From Tenggerimyces sp963762635 (GTDB lineage: Bacteria; Actinomycetota; Actinomycetes; Propionibacteriales; Actinopolymorphaceae): DNA of 64,000 bases. The position numbers and the translations under genes were made by a program. The first letter of the stretch is position 1; each line of letters opens with the position of its first letter. The stretch covers positions 1 through 64,000 of the forward strand of contig CAVXLQ010000002.1 in the NCBI GenBank assembly GCA_963762635.1, given 5' to 3'. This document shows positions 25,506 to 34,137 of the stretch, piece by piece. The notes under the pieces were generated by a model that saw only the letters and a program-made list of their open reading frames with translations, was not told the origin of the DNA and searched no databases.

Positions 25506-26123
25506 ATGGCAACCACCCGTACCCAGGTGCCCGCCCGTGCGGGGCGCGTCGTCCTGGTCCGACCTGGCGACCGGATCCGCGTCGTCGACCTCGCCGGTGC
25601 CCAGGTCGGCGACGTGTTCGCGTTCGTGCTCGACGATCGCGAGCGCCTCACCGGCGAGCACCTGAGCGCCTCGCACACCAGAGTGGCGACCAAGCGGCTC
25701 TTCCCCGCGGCCGGGCAGGCGTTCGTCACCGACCGGCGCCGCCCCGTTCTGACGCTGGAATCCGACGACTCCCCCGGCCACCACGACCTGCTCGCCGCCG
25801 CCTGCGACGAGCAGCGCTACCTCGACCTCGGCGCGCCAGCCAGGCACCCGTCCTGCGCGGACAACGTGCACCAGGCCCTCGCCTCCATCGGAGCGGCGAC
25901 CGCGGTCGTCCCGCAGCCGGTGAACGTGTTCATGCACGTCCCCGTGAACGCCGACGGTTCGCTCGAGTGGCTTCCCGCGACCACCCGGCCCGGCGACTCG
26001 ATCACGTTCCGCGCCGAGCTGCCCTGCGCCGTCGTCCTGTCGGCCTGCCCGCAGGAGCTCACCGGGATCAACGGCGGCAACCCGACCGACCTCGCCCTCG
26101 ACGTCATGGAGACCCGACGATGA
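25506..26123 (+). CDS. DUF1989 / urea-carboxylase-associated family protein
   Basis: ATG 25506 gives 205 residues: VPARAGRVVLVRPGDRIRVV, DLAGAQVGDVFAFVLDDRER, HTRVATKRLFPAAGQAFVTD, and the conserved HHDLLAAACDEQRYLD and HPSCADNVHQAL blocks with His and Cys ligands. It ends with ELTGINGGNPTDLALDVM, the usual family end. DUF1989 proteins accompany urea carboxylase, aminomethyltransferase or amide degradation genes; biochemical role unclear, possibly metal-dependent. Its stop overlaps the start of the flavin oxidoreductase (ATGA). It is the first gene of a coupled three-gene operon that faces a PucR regulator. Confidence 0.88.
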   Translation: MATTRTQVPARAGRVVLVRPGDRIRVVDLAGAQVGDVFAFVLDDRERLTGEHLSASHTRVATKRLFPAAGQAFVTDRRRPVLTLESDDSPGHHDLLAAACDEQRYLDLGAPARHPSCADNVHQALASIGAATAVVPQPVNVFMHVPVNADGSLEWLPATTRPGDSITFRAELPCAVVLSACPQELTGINGGNPTDLALDVMETRR

Positions 26124-27232
26124 CCACGCACCCCGCTCTCGAGCCCGCGCGTATCGGCCACCTCGACCTCCCGAACCGGTTCGTGGTCGCGCCGATGACC
26201 AGGACGTCCGCCACCTCGGACGGCATCCCGACCGAGGAGATGGCGGACTACTACGCGGAGTTCGCCGCCGGCGGGTTCGGCCTGGTCGTCAGCGAGGGCA
26301 CGTACACCGACACCGCGTACAGCCAAGGCTACTTTCATCAACCAGGCTTGACGAACGCCGCGCAGGTCGCAGGCTGGCGTGAGGTCACCCGGCGCGTCCA
26401 CGCCGCTGGCGGGCGCATCGTCGCCCAGCTCATGCACGCCGGCGCGCTGTCTCAGGGCAACCCGCACACTTCCGGCACCGTCGGCCCTTCGGCGGTCCAG
26501 CCGCTGGGCGAGATGCTGCCGGACTATGTGGGCGACGGCCCGTGGCCGGTTCCGCGAGCACTTACCCACGACGATCTCGATGAGATCGTCGCCGGCTTTG
26601 TGCGGGCTGCTCGCCACGCCCGCGAGGCGGGCTTCGACGGCGTCGAGGTGCACGGAGCGAACGGCTACCTGCTCGACCAGTTCCTCACCACGTACACGAA
26701 CGAACGCACCGACGAGTACGGCGGCTCGACGGCGAACCGGATCCGGCTCACCGCCCGCGTCGCGCGCGAGCTCGTGGCCGCTCTGGGTTCCGACTTCGTT
26801 GTCGGTGTCAGGCTCTCGCAGACCAAGGTCAACGACCTCGCCTACCGCTGGGCGGGCGGAGCCGACGACGCCGAGGTGATCTTCCGCGCGGTCGCCGACG
26901 CGGGCGTCTCGTACCTCCACGTCGCGAGCGAGGGCCGCTGCTGGATCGACACCGCGCGGCTGCCGAACGGGGAGACCGTGACCGCGATCGCGCGTCGGGT
27001 CGGTGGCGTACCGGTCGTCGTGAACGGCGGCATGCACGACCCTCGCCAGGCCGAGCGCGTGCTCGTCGAGGGGCACGCCGACCTGCTCGCCGTCGCCCGC
27101 GGTGCGCTCGTCAACCCCGATCTGCCGTGCAGGTTGGCGAAAGGCCTGCCACTCGCCGCGTTCGACCGCGCCATGCTGCATCCCCGGGTCACGCTCGCGA
27201 ACGTACGGGCATGGCAGGCTAGCCAGCCATGA
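26120..27232 (+). CDS. NADH:flavin oxidoreductase of the old yellow enzyme family
   Basis: ATG 26120 is inside the preceding stop. The 370-residue TIM-barrel protein shows IGHLDLPNRFVVAPMTRTSA, GRIVAQLMHAGALS (FMN contact and active-site His region), and GFDGVEVHGANGYLLDQFLT. TNERTDEYGGSTANRIRLT, GVPVVVNGGMHDP and LLAVARGALVNPDLPCRLAK (phosphate binding) complete the pattern. OYE-type enzymes reduce activated C=C or nitro groups using FMN and NAD(P)H. There is no additional FeS domain. Its 3' end overlaps the deacetylase gene by 4 bp. The context suggests a step in degradation of a heterocyclic or amide nitrogen source. Confidence 0.92.
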   Translation: MTTHPALEPARIGHLDLPNRFVVAPMTRTSATSDGIPTEEMADYYAEFAAGGFGLVVSEGTYTDTAYSQGYFHQPGLTNAAQVAGWREVTRRVHAAGGRIVAQLMHAGALSQGNPHTSGTVGPSAVQPLGEMLPDYVGDGPWPVPRALTHDDLDEIVAGFVRAARHAREAGFDGVEVHGANGYLLDQFLTTYTNERTDEYGGSTANRIRLTARVARELVAALGSDFVVGVRLSQTKVNDLAYRWAGGADDAEVIFRAVADAGVSYLHVASEGRCWIDTARLPNGETVTAIARRVGGVPVVVNGGMHDPRQAERVLVEGHADLLAVARGALVNPDLPCRLAKGLPLAAFDRAMLHPRVTLANVRAWQASQP

Positions 27233-28077
27233 GCTGGAACCTCGGCGCCGCGGCGGTCGCGACGCTCACGTTCGACGTCGACGCGGAGTCGCCGATCCTC
27301 GCGCACGGCAGGAGGTACGCCGAGCACATCTCGACGATGTCGCACCAGGCGTACGGCCCGGACGTCGGGCTGCCGAGGATCCTCGACCTGCTGGACGAGC
27401 TCGCCGTCCCCGCGACGTTCTTCGTGCCCGGCTGGGTCGCGGAGCATCGCCCTGGACTCGCGGCGCACATCGTCGAGCGCGGCCACGAGGTGGCACACCA
27501 CTCGTACGCCCACCGGCCTGCGCAGACGCTCACTCCGGGTGCGCAGCGCGAGGACTTCGAACGCGCGTTGGCCGTCTTCGCCGACCAGGGCGTGCCGATC
27601 GGCGGCCACCGCGCCGCGCTGTGGCAGGCGACGCGGCTGACCCTCGAACTGGTCGCCGAGCACGGCCTGCTGTACGACTCGTCACTGATGGGCGACGATC
27701 GGCCTTACCGGCTTGGCGAAACGTCGGTTGTCGAACTGCCCGTGCACTGGTCGCTGGACGACTGGGAACAGTACGCGTTCCTGCCCGATCCGGACGTCGG
27801 CTCGATCATCGAGTCGCCGCGCAAGGTGCTCGAGCTGTGGAAGACGGAGTTGGACGGGATGCGGCGGTACGGCTGCCTGTTCAACCTCTGCCTGCACCCG
27901 TTCCTGTCCGGCCGTCCTGGGCGCGTGCTCGCGCTGCGGGAGCTGTTGGAGTACGCGCTCGGGTGTGGTGACGTGCGGTTCGCCCGCTGCGGCGAGGTGG
28001 CCGCGGCGGCTGCCGCGGACCGGTCACTCGCGGTGCGAGAGGTGCCGCGGGTGGACGTGTCGGCCTACCCCGACTGA
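27229..28077 (+). CDS. Polysaccharide-deacetylase-fold hydrolase (PuuE/allantoinase-like)
   Basis: ATG 27229 overlaps the upstream stop. The 282-residue protein has the NodB-homology motifs: TLTFDVDAESP (catalytic base and metal Asp), LAVPATFFVPGWVAEHRPGL, and RGHEVAHHSYAHRPAQTLTP (metal His pair HSYAH). GGHRAALWQATRLTLELVAE and LLYDSSLMGDDRPYRL follow. There is no signal peptide or membrane anchor, unlike cell-wall deacetylases. The early motif spacing and context match cytosolic PuuE-like amidases of ureide catabolism. The stop at 28077 overlaps the convergent PucR gene by 13 bp. Confidence 0.88.
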   Translation: MSWNLGAAAVATLTFDVDAESPILAHGRRYAEHISTMSHQAYGPDVGLPRILDLLDELAVPATFFVPGWVAEHRPGLAAHIVERGHEVAHHSYAHRPAQTLTPGAQREDFERALAVFADQGVPIGGHRAALWQATRLTLELVAEHGLLYDSSLMGDDRPYRLGETSVVELPVHWSLDDWEQYAFLPDPDVGSIIESPRKVLELWKTELDGMRRYGCLFNLCLHPFLSGRPGRVLALRELLEYALGCGDVRFARCGEVAAAAAADRSLAVREVPRVDVSAYPD

Positions 28078-29642
28078 GCCATGGCGTCGGCCTCGAGCGC
28101 GAGGTAGAGATCGACGCGGTCCTCGGTGCGGGCGACGTCCTGGCCGGTGAGCTCGGCGACCTTCGCCAGCCGGTTGCGGAGGGTGTTGACGTGGACGTAC
28201 AGCGCCGCGGCCGTCGCGCCGTACTGGCCGTCTTGCTCGAGGAACGTGCGGAGTGTCTTCTCCAGCTGCCCGCCACGGGCCCGGTCGTGCTCGCGGAGCG
28301 GGCCGAGGACGGGTTCGGCGAACGTACGTAGGGTCTCCGGCTCCAGCGAGCCCAGCACCAGCCGGTGCGTTCCCAGCTCGTCGAACGACGCGACCGCGCG
28401 GCCGCCGGCCCTCCTACGAAGGACGAGGCAGGCCTCGCGCGCCTGCACGAGAGCCGGCCTGAGCGCGGCGGCGGACGGTGCTGGCGCGCCTAGGCCCACG
28501 ACCGGGTCTCGGCGCGGGAACCGCTTTCGTACGGCCGTCCGCAGCGCCTCACCGAGTTGCGTCGTGCTCTCGCGGGGGTGCTGGAGCACGGCGACGACGT
28601 CGGCGGTGCCGTCGACGACCACGGAGGCGAGGCCACGTTCCAGCAGGAAGTCTTCGACGGCGTCGGCGAGGCCCGGGGGCGCTGGCTCGTTGCCGCCGAG
28701 CGCTGTGGCCAGCACGAGCAGGTCTGCCGACGGGTCGATGCCGAACGAACGGAGCCGGTCGGGCACCTCGGTCGCGCGGCGCGCGCCGGACAGCACCATC
28801 TCGAGGAGCTCGCCGGCGAACCGCGACTCGATCGCCTGTACTGCTTGCTGTTTGGCGACCTCGAGGCTGAGGAAGCGGGCGGCCTGGTCGAGTGCCTCGC
28901 GTTCGTTGCGGGGGAGGTCGGCCAGCGGGCGGAGGCAGAGCAGCGCGGCGTCCGCCTCGTCGATGGCGCCGACGAGGAAGAGGGACGCGGCCGTCTCGTC
29001 GTCGAGCGCGAGCTCCAGCGGTGGCGGGCGCCTGGTGAGCGCTGCCGCGACCATCCGTCGCTGCTTCGCGGTGAGGGTGGCGCCCTGGTCGGCGAGGTTC
29101 CGCGCCGTTCGGTCGACGACCGCGAGCGGGAGGTCGTGGTCTTTGCGCAGGACCTCGAGGACGCCGGTGGCGCCCGTGCCGCGGGAGATCGCGGCGGCGA
29201 GCGCGTCGCCGCGGCGCACCATCCCGAGCAGGGCCTCGCGTCGTTGGTCGGCCTGCAGTGCGGCGGCGGCCTGCGTCACCGCGGTGAACGGGACCGCGAC
29301 GGCGATCTCGGCGAGGGGCAGGCCTGTCTCTGTGCAGGCTTCGACCAGGTCCTCGGGGGTCGTGGGTGACTCGTTCCGCAGGCCGAAGACGAGGCCGGCG
29401 GCGCCCGCCTCCACCAGGCTGGCGACGAACTCGGCGGCGGTGGTCTCGTTCCGCCAGATCCCGTTGGTGAGCACGACCTCGCCAGCGCGAATGTACGGCG
29501 ACGGGTCGGGCAGCTCGGTGTTGTGGACCCAGAGCGCCTCGCGTTCTGTCGTTCCCTCTGCTCCGGGAACGAGCAGGCGCAGCCGCAGCGTGGGGTCGCG
29601 GAGCAGGGCGGCGAGGCTCAGCACGGTTGTGACTCTATCCAT
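28065..29642 (-). CDS. PucR-family transcriptional regulator
   Basis: ATG 29642 (MDRVTTVLSLAALLRDPTLR) gives 525 residues; GTG 29624 is possible. The N-terminal purine-catabolism regulatory domain is clear: LLVPGAEGTTEREALWVHNT, SPYIRAGEVVLTNGIWRNET, and AGAAGLVFGLRNESPTTPED. The centre is GGDEF-like degenerate sequence and the C-terminus is the helix-turn-helix (LEKTLRTFLEQDGQYGATAA, ALYVHVNTLRNRLAKVAELT). PucR of Bacillus activates purine and ureide degradation genes. It is convergent with the DUF1989-OYE-deacetylase operon, whose likely activator it is. Confidence 0.92.
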   Translation of the reverse strand: MDRVTTVLSLAALLRDPTLRLRLLVPGAEGTTEREALWVHNTELPDPSPYIRAGEVVLTNGIWRNETTAAEFVASLVEAGAAGLVFGLRNESPTTPEDLVEACTETGLPLAEIAVAVPFTAVTQAAAALQADQRREALLGMVRRGDALAAAISRGTGATGVLEVLRKDHDLPLAVVDRTARNLADQGATLTAKQRRMVAAALTRRPPPLELALDDETAASLFLVGAIDEADAALLCLRPLADLPRNEREALDQAARFLSLEVAKQQAVQAIESRFAGELLEMVLSGARRATEVPDRLRSFGIDPSADLLVLATALGGNEPAPPGLADAVEDFLLERGLASVVVDGTADVVAVLQHPRESTTQLGEALRTAVRKRFPRRDPVVGLGAPAPSAAALRPALVQAREACLVLRRRAGGRAVASFDELGTHRLVLGSLEPETLRTFAEPVLGPLREHDRARGGQLEKTLRTFLEQDGQYGATAAALYVHVNTLRNRLAKVAELTGQDVARTEDRVDLYLALEADAMAQSG

Positions 29643-29715
29643 TCGGTTACGGGTGACGCGCTGGAGATCTGTCCAGGTGGCGGGGCTTGTCGGTGGGTCT
29701 CGATACGCTCCGGCG

Positions 29716-30207
29716 ATGGTCGAGTGGAAGCAGTTCGTGGAAGAAGCGCCTTCCATCGCTGAGGTATTCGTGCGGAGGCATCGGGCGACGGGCAACCTGT
29801 GCATGCTCGGCACGCTCCGGTCCGACGGGTATCCGCGGATCAGCCCGGTGGAGCCGCGGATCTTCGAAGGGCAGCTCACGATCATGGGCATGCCGGGGAC
29901 GACGAAGTTCGCCGATCTCGGGCGTGATCCGCGCTTCACGCTGCATACGGCGACCGTCGACACGCATGTCGGTGAGGGCGACGCCAAGCTGACCGGCGAT
30001 GTGGTGAACCTGCAGGACGAGGAGCTGCACCACCGGTTCGCCGAGGCGCTGTTCGAGGAGATCGGGATGGACTTTCGCGGGCAGACGTTCGATCCGTTCT
30101 TCGTCGCCGACATCCGGGGCGCGTCGACGGTGGAGATCAGGGACGGTGCGATGTACGTCACGGTCTGGAAGCCGGGCCAGGGCGAGCGGGCTGTGCGCAA
30201 GACCTGA
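29716..30207 (+). CDS. Pyridoxamine-5'-phosphate-oxidase-like FMN-binding split-barrel protein
   Basis: ATG 29716 gives 163 residues. The pattern MLGTLRSDGYPRISPVEPRI, EGQLTIMGMPGTTKFADLGR, DPRFTLHTATVDTHVGEGDA and AKLTGDVVNL is that of the split-barrel PNPOx family, which binds FMN or F420. Actinobacteria have many of these as F420-dependent reductases or haem-degrading enzymes; nothing here selects one. The gap to the divergent PucR gene is 73 bp. Mrp starts 24 bp after its stop and may be on the same transcript. Confidence 0.85.
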   Translation: MVEWKQFVEEAPSIAEVFVRRHRATGNLCMLGTLRSDGYPRISPVEPRIFEGQLTIMGMPGTTKFADLGRDPRFTLHTATVDTHVGEGDAKLTGDVVNLQDEELHHRFAEALFEEIGMDFRGQTFDPFFVADIRGASTVEIRDGAMYVTVWKPGQGERAVRKT

Positions 30208-30230
30208 GAGGGCCACGTAGCATCGGGGTT

Positions 30231-31385
30231 GTGAAGACGCTCCCCACTGAGGATCAGGTACGTACCGCGCTCGGCAAGGTGCTCGACCCGGAGATCAAAC
30301 GGCCGATCACCGAGCTAGGCATGGTGCGCTCCGCCGAGGTGCGGCCCGACGGGCATGCCGAGGTGACCATTCTGCTGACGGTCGCCAGCTGCCCCATGCG
30401 CGACACGCTGACCCGGGACGTGACAGCGGCGCTGGCCGCACTGCCCGGCGTGACCGACGTGAACGTGACGTTGGACGTGATGTCGGCCGAGCAGCGGCAG
30501 CAGCTCCAGGGCCAGCTGCGGGGTGGGACGCCGGCGCGGGAGAACCCGTTCTCGCGGCCGGACTCGCTGACCAAGGTGTTCGCGATCGCGTCCGGCAAGG
30601 GCGGCGTCGGCAAGTCGTCGGTGACGGCCAACCTCGCCGTGGCGATGGCCGCGCGCGGGCAGAAGGTCGGCGTGATCGACGCGGACGTGTACGGCCACTC
30701 GATCCCGGCGATCTTCGGCGTAGCGGACGTCCGGCCGACGCGGGTCGAGGACATGATCATGCCGGTGCCGGCACACGGCGTGAAGGTGATCTCGGTCGGC
30801 CAGCTCAAGCCACGCCGCGACCAGGTGGTGGCCTGGCGCGGGCCGATGCTCGACCGGGCACTGGTGCAGATGCTGGGCGACGTGTTCTGGGGCGACCTGG
30901 ACGTGTTGCTGCTCGACCTGCCGCCGGGAACCGGGGACATGGCGATCTCGGTCGGGCAGCACCTGACGAACTCCGAGGTCGTGGTGGTGACCACGCCGCA
31001 GGAGGCCGCGGCGGAGGTGGCCGAACGAGCGGGAACGATCGCCTCGATGCTGCACCAACGCGTGGCCGGCGTGATCGAGAACATGTCCTGGCTGCCGTGC
31101 CCGCACTGCGGACCGTCGCACCAGATCGACGTCTTCGGTACGGGGGGTGGCGCGCGGGTGGCGGAGACGCTGACCCAGCGCTTCGGCTACCCGGTGCCGC
31201 TGCTCGGCTCGATCCCGCTGGACGTGACGCTCCGCTCGGGTGGCGACGTGGGGATGCCGGTGGTGGTGAGCAACCCGACCTCCGCGGCATCGACGGTGCT
31301 GACCGACATGGCCGCGACCCTAGGCGGCCGCACCCGCGGCCTCGCCGGCCGCTCCCTCACCCTCACCCCCACCGCCCACGCCTAG
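30231..31385 (+). CDS. mrp: Mrp/NBP35-family P-loop ATPase, Fe-S cluster carrier
   Basis: GTG 30231 starts a 384-residue protein. An N-terminal MIP18/DUF59 domain (LGKVLDPEIKRPITELGMVR, with the conserved Cys in VASCPMRDTLT) precedes the deviant Walker A ATPase (IASGKGGVGKSSVTANLAVA, VGVIDADVYGHSIPAIFGVA, LDLPPGTGDMAISVGQHLTN). The CxxC of MSWLPCPHCGPSH near the C-terminus binds the bridging Fe-S cluster in this family. Mrp assembles or transfers Fe-S clusters in the cytosol. In mycobacteria mrp (Rv1229c) lies in the same neighbourhood, from memory. An array of palindromes follows the gene. Confidence 0.95.
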   Translation: MKTLPTEDQVRTALGKVLDPEIKRPITELGMVRSAEVRPDGHAEVTILLTVASCPMRDTLTRDVTAALAALPGVTDVNVTLDVMSAEQRQQLQGQLRGGTPARENPFSRPDSLTKVFAIASGKGGVGKSSVTANLAVAMAARGQKVGVIDADVYGHSIPAIFGVADVRPTRVEDMIMPVPAHGVKVISVGQLKPRRDQVVAWRGPMLDRALVQMLGDVFWGDLDVLLLDLPPGTGDMAISVGQHLTNSEVVVVTTPQEAAAEVAERAGTIASMLHQRVAGVIENMSWLPCPHCGPSHQIDVFGTGGGARVAETLTQRFGYPVPLLGSIPLDVTLRSGGDVGMPVVVSNPTSAASTVLTDMAATLGGRTRGLAGRSLTLTPTAHA

Positions 31386-31393
31386 CCCCGCGC

Positions 31394-31783
31394 ACTTCCC
31401 TTACCCAACTGGGGTTTCTGCCACGTGGCAACACCCGCCAAAACCCCACCCCGGTAGGGGGAAGTCGCCGACCTGGGACACCCATCCCGCATCGTGACTT
31501 CACCCACGAGAGGGGCGTTCCCAGCCCACTCACCACCGGTGGGAGCGCCCCCTTCGTGGGTAAAGTGCGCCACCCCATGCGCACCCATCCACCTGTCCAC
31601 AGCCGGGCCGCACTTCCCTTACCCAACTGGGGTTCTGCCACGTGACAACACCCACCAAAACCCCAGTTGGGTAAGGGAAGTCGCAAACCTGGGGACACCC
31701 ATCCCGCATCGTGACTTTACCCACGAGAGGGGCGTTCCCAGCCCACTCACCACCCGTCGGAACGCCCCCTTCGTGGGTAAAGT
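31394..31783. repeat. Four 70-bp palindromic elements in two alternating types
   Basis: Elements lie at 31394-31465, 31497-31566, 31612-31681 and 31714-31783. Each starts ACTT(C/T)... with an ACCCA block and ends with a matching ...AAGT. The third is a perfect inverted repeat (23-bp arms 31612-31634 and 31659-31681, 24-base loop with CCACGTGACAACACC). The fourth has 25-bp arms with two mismatches. Types A (1, 3) and B (2, 4) differ in arm and loop sequence. A fifth member is at 43086. They fill the 559-bp gap between mrp and the MarR gene; no protein is predicted there. Confidence 0.85.
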
Positions 31784-31871
31784 GCGCCACCCGCGGCCTC
31801 GCCGGCAGCTCCCTCACCTTCACCACCGCCGATCGCGGCTAGCTCGCACTCACTCATCCGGCAGGCCACCG

Positions 31872-31923
31872 CGAGTTGTTGGACAGATCTCGGCCTAGAG
31901 ACCGAGATCCGTCCAACAACTCG
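31872..31923. terminator. Long hairpin between convergent mrp and MarR genes
   Basis: The 22-base arms 31872-31893 and 31902-31923 (CGAGTTGTTGGAC, GATCTCGG) pair with one mismatch around the 8-base loop CCTAGAGA. CCACC/GGTGG can extend the stem outward. It is located 22 bp after the end of the MarR gene (minus strand) and after the palindrome array. It fits a bidirectional transcription barrier, though no U-run follows. Confidence 0.6.
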
Positions 31924-31944
31924 GGTGGCTTGCCGCTGGTTCGG

Positions 31945-32355
31945 CTAGTCGGAGGCGGCGCGTTGGAGGAGGTGGCGGAGGCTTTCCTGTTGGGTCTCCG
32001 TCAGGTTGTCTACGGGGCTGTGCTCGCTGAGACGCTTGACGACGGCGGCGCGGCGTTTTTTGCCGGCGGGGGTCAGGACAAGCTGTCGGGCTCGTCGGTC
32101 GGTGGGGTGCGGGCGGCGTTCGACCAGGTGTTGTTGCTCGAGCTTGTCCAGCACGAACGTCACGTTCGACGGCTCGCAGGACATCCGCTCCGCCAGCTCG
32201 CGTGACGTGATCGGCTCCGACAGCTCCCGCAGCGCGATCACCTGGGTGGCCGTCATGTCCAACGCGTCCGCCACTCGGCGAGCCTGGACGTCCATCTGGT
32301 GGGCGAACCGATGGATCAGCTTGCACAGGTCTCGATCGAGTTCCTCACTCGCCAT
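31945..32355 (-). CDS. MarR-family transcriptional repressor
   Basis: ATG 32355 gives 136 residues: LCKLIHRFAHQMDVQARRVA, LDMTATQVIALRELSEPITS, RELAERMSCEPSNVTFVLDK (recognition helix), LVERRPHPTDRRARQLVLTP (wing) and a C-terminal dimerisation helix. It is divergently transcribed from the MFS exporter at 32438. The 82-bp region between has two overlapping palindromes. This is the classical arrangement of a ligand-responsive repressor controlling its own gene and an efflux pump. Confidence 0.92.
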   Translation of the reverse strand: MASEELDRDLCKLIHRFAHQMDVQARRVADALDMTATQVIALRELSEPITSRELAERMSCEPSNVTFVLDKLEQQHLVERRPHPTDRRARQLVLTPAGKKRRAAVVKRLSEHSPVDNLTETQQESLRHLLQRAASD

Positions 32356-32388
32356 GACTTCAGTCTAGCCTGGACCATGCAATCCATG

Positions 32389-32418
32389 ATAGTTCTAGTC
32401 TGAACTATCCAGACTAGA
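32389..32418. promoter_or_regulatory. Candidate MarR operator between the divergent genes
   Basis: Two perfect inverted repeats overlap: ATAGTTC ... GAACTAT (32389-32408) and TCTAGTCTG ... CAGACTAGA (32394-32418). They occupy the centre of the 82-bp intergenic region; the MFS ribosome site CGGAGG starts 6 bp further. CAGTCTAGCCTGG at 32361 contains a further half-site. Confidence 0.7.
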
Positions 32419-32437
32419 TGCATCGGAGGCGGCCACC

Positions 32438-33586
32438 GTGCCCGTTCTGTCGCTCATGCTCGTGGTGTTCGCCCTGACCACCGGCGAGTTCGTGCCCGCG
32501 GGCATCCTTCCGGACGTTGCCGGCGACCTGAACGTGTCGCTCGGGTCGGCCGGCCTGCTGGTGACGGCGTACGCGCTCGGCATGATCGTCGGCGGGCCGG
32601 TCGTGACCGTGCTGACGGCCAGGTACGCGCGCAAGCAGCTCCTCGCGGGCCTCGTCGGCTTCGCGATCCTCGCGAACCTCGCCTCGGCGATCACCCCGCA
32701 CTACCTTCTCGTGCTGCTCACCCGCTTCGCCGCCGGGCTGGTCGTGGCGACGTTCTTCGCCGTGGCAGTCGCGACGGCGATCTCGATGGCGCAGAAGGGC
32801 CGCGAGTCGTCGGCGGTCGCCCGTCTCGCCGTCGGGCTCAACCTCGGGCTCATCCTCGGCGCCCCGATCGGCACGTTCATCGGACAGCACCTCGGCTGGC
32901 GGGCGACGTTCGTGGCCGTGGCGGCGATGGCCTCCCTGGGCCTGCTGATGGTGCTGCGCTTCGTCCCCGCGCAGGCGGCCGCGGCGACCTCGTCGGTGGC
33001 CGGCGAGCTGCGGGTGTTCCGGAGCTCGCGGGTGTGGCTCGCCATCGCGATCACGGCTCTGGGGAACGTCGGCGTGGTGACCGTTTTCACCTATCTCGCC
33101 CCCCTCGCGACCGACGTCGCCGGGTTCGACGCCGCGGCCGTCCCGGTGCTGCTGCTCGTGTACGGGGCCGGCAGCCTGCTCGGCAACTTCGTGGGCGGCT
33201 GGCTCTCCGACAAGGCGCTCGTGCCGTCGCTGGTCGGGATGCTCGTCGCCCTGGCCGGGGCCCTGGTGGTGCTGCGGTTCGTCGGCGGGAGCGCGGCGGC
33301 GTTCGCGGTGATGGCGTTCGTGCTGGGCGCGTTGGCGTTCGCGATCGTTCCGGGCCTGCAGACGCTGGTCGTCTCGTCCGCCAGTGCCGCCCCGACGCTG
33401 GCCGTCGCGGTGAACGCCTCCGGCTACCAGGTCGCGGCGGCGTTCGCCGGCTGGCTCGGCGGGCAGCTGATCGTGGGCGAGAACGGGATGCGCAACCTGC
33501 CGCTGGTGAGCGCCGGGTTGACCGTTCTCGGACTACTTCTAGCCCTGACCCTGCTCCGCCGGTCGCGGACGGGCGCTCAGGTTTAG
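32438..33586 (+). CDS. Major facilitator superfamily exporter (DHA1 type, 12 helices)
   Basis: GTG 32438 follows CGGAGG at 8 bases. The 382-residue protein is hydrophobic throughout: helix 1 SLMLVVFALTTGEFVPAGIL with the TTGEFVPAGILP motif of YdhP/AraJ-type exporters, helix 2 GLLVTAYALGMIVGGPVVTV, and motif A equivalent TARYARKQLLAGLVGFAIL. Motif C-like glycines (NLGLILGAPIGTFIGQHLGW) in helix 5 indicate an antiporter. These pumps export sugars, drugs or arabinose-like compounds. MarR at 31945 probably represses it. Confidence 0.92.
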   Translation: MPVLSLMLVVFALTTGEFVPAGILPDVAGDLNVSLGSAGLLVTAYALGMIVGGPVVTVLTARYARKQLLAGLVGFAILANLASAITPHYLLVLLTRFAAGLVVATFFAVAVATAISMAQKGRESSAVARLAVGLNLGLILGAPIGTFIGQHLGWRATFVAVAAMASLGLLMVLRFVPAQAAAATSSVAGELRVFRSSRVWLAIAITALGNVGVVTVFTYLAPLATDVAGFDAAAVPVLLLVYGAGSLLGNFVGGWLSDKALVPSLVGMLVALAGALVVLRFVGGSAAAFAVMAFVLGALAFAIVPGLQTLVVSSASAAPTLAVAVNASGYQVAAAFAGWLGGQLIVGENGMRNLPLVSAGLTVLGLLLALTLLRRSRTGAQV

Positions 33587-33627
33587 GTGGCCCGGCACAG
33601 CTGTGCTATCCGAGTTACGCTTAGCGC

Positions 33628-34116
33628 GTGTTCGATATCGGGATCCCTGAGTTCTTGGTGCTGGCAGTCGCCGCACTGTTCATCTTTGGTCCCGACCGCC
33701 TGCCCGACATCGCCCGCCAGGCGGCGCGCGGCATCCGGACCGTGCGCGCGATGGCCCAGAACGCCCGGCGTGAGCTGACGAAGGAGCTCGGCCCGGAGTT
33801 CGAGGACTTCGACATCAACGACCTCAACCCGCGGACGTTCGTCAAGAAGCGGCTGCTGAACGACCTCGACGAGGACGACCTGCGGCTCGACAAGGACCTG
33901 GACATCCGGGACGTTTTCCGCGACGACTCCACGTCGGTGAACGGGTTGAACGGATCGAACGGCTCCTCGAGCCACACCGACGAGCTCGAATCGGTCGTCA
34001 CCGACGACACCCCCGCCGACCTGATGGTCGACGACGCCGAGCCCGAGGCGACGACCACCCGCACCAAGACCCGCCGCGTGAACGGGCGCGTCCCCTTCGA
34101 CTCCGAAGCGACCTGA
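33628..34116 (+). CDS. tatB: Twin-arginine translocase subunit TatB
   Basis: GTG 33628 gives 162 residues: an N-terminal membrane helix (FDIGIPEFLVLAVAALFIFG) with the conserved FGP(D)RLPD hinge, then an amphipathic helix (IARQAARGIRTVRAMAQNAR) and a long acidic tail (ELGPEFEDFDINDLNPRTFV). The GIPE and FGPDRLP motifs and the tail distinguish TatB from TatA. It recognises Tat signal peptides together with TatC. Position beside htrA and the sigE cluster matches other actinobacteria. tatA and tatC are not in this window. Confidence 0.93.
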   Translation: MFDIGIPEFLVLAVAALFIFGPDRLPDIARQAARGIRTVRAMAQNARRELTKELGPEFEDFDINDLNPRTFVKKRLLNDLDEDDLRLDKDLDIRDVFRDDSTSVNGLNGSNGSSSHTDELESVVTDDTPADLMVDDAEPEATTTRTKTRRVNGRVPFDSEAT

Positions 34117-34137
34117 AGCGACCGCGCCTGTCCCGGC

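Noticed and set aside
28126..29640. Long plus-strand open frame running from inside the PucR gene into the PNPOx-like gene
   Set aside because: Low-complexity Arg/Ser-rich antisense translation; the PNPOx-like protein has its own start at 29716.
31386..31944. Small proteins predicted across the palindrome array after mrp
   Set aside because: The frames only reflect the inverted repeats; no ribosome sites and the two strands look equally 'coding'.
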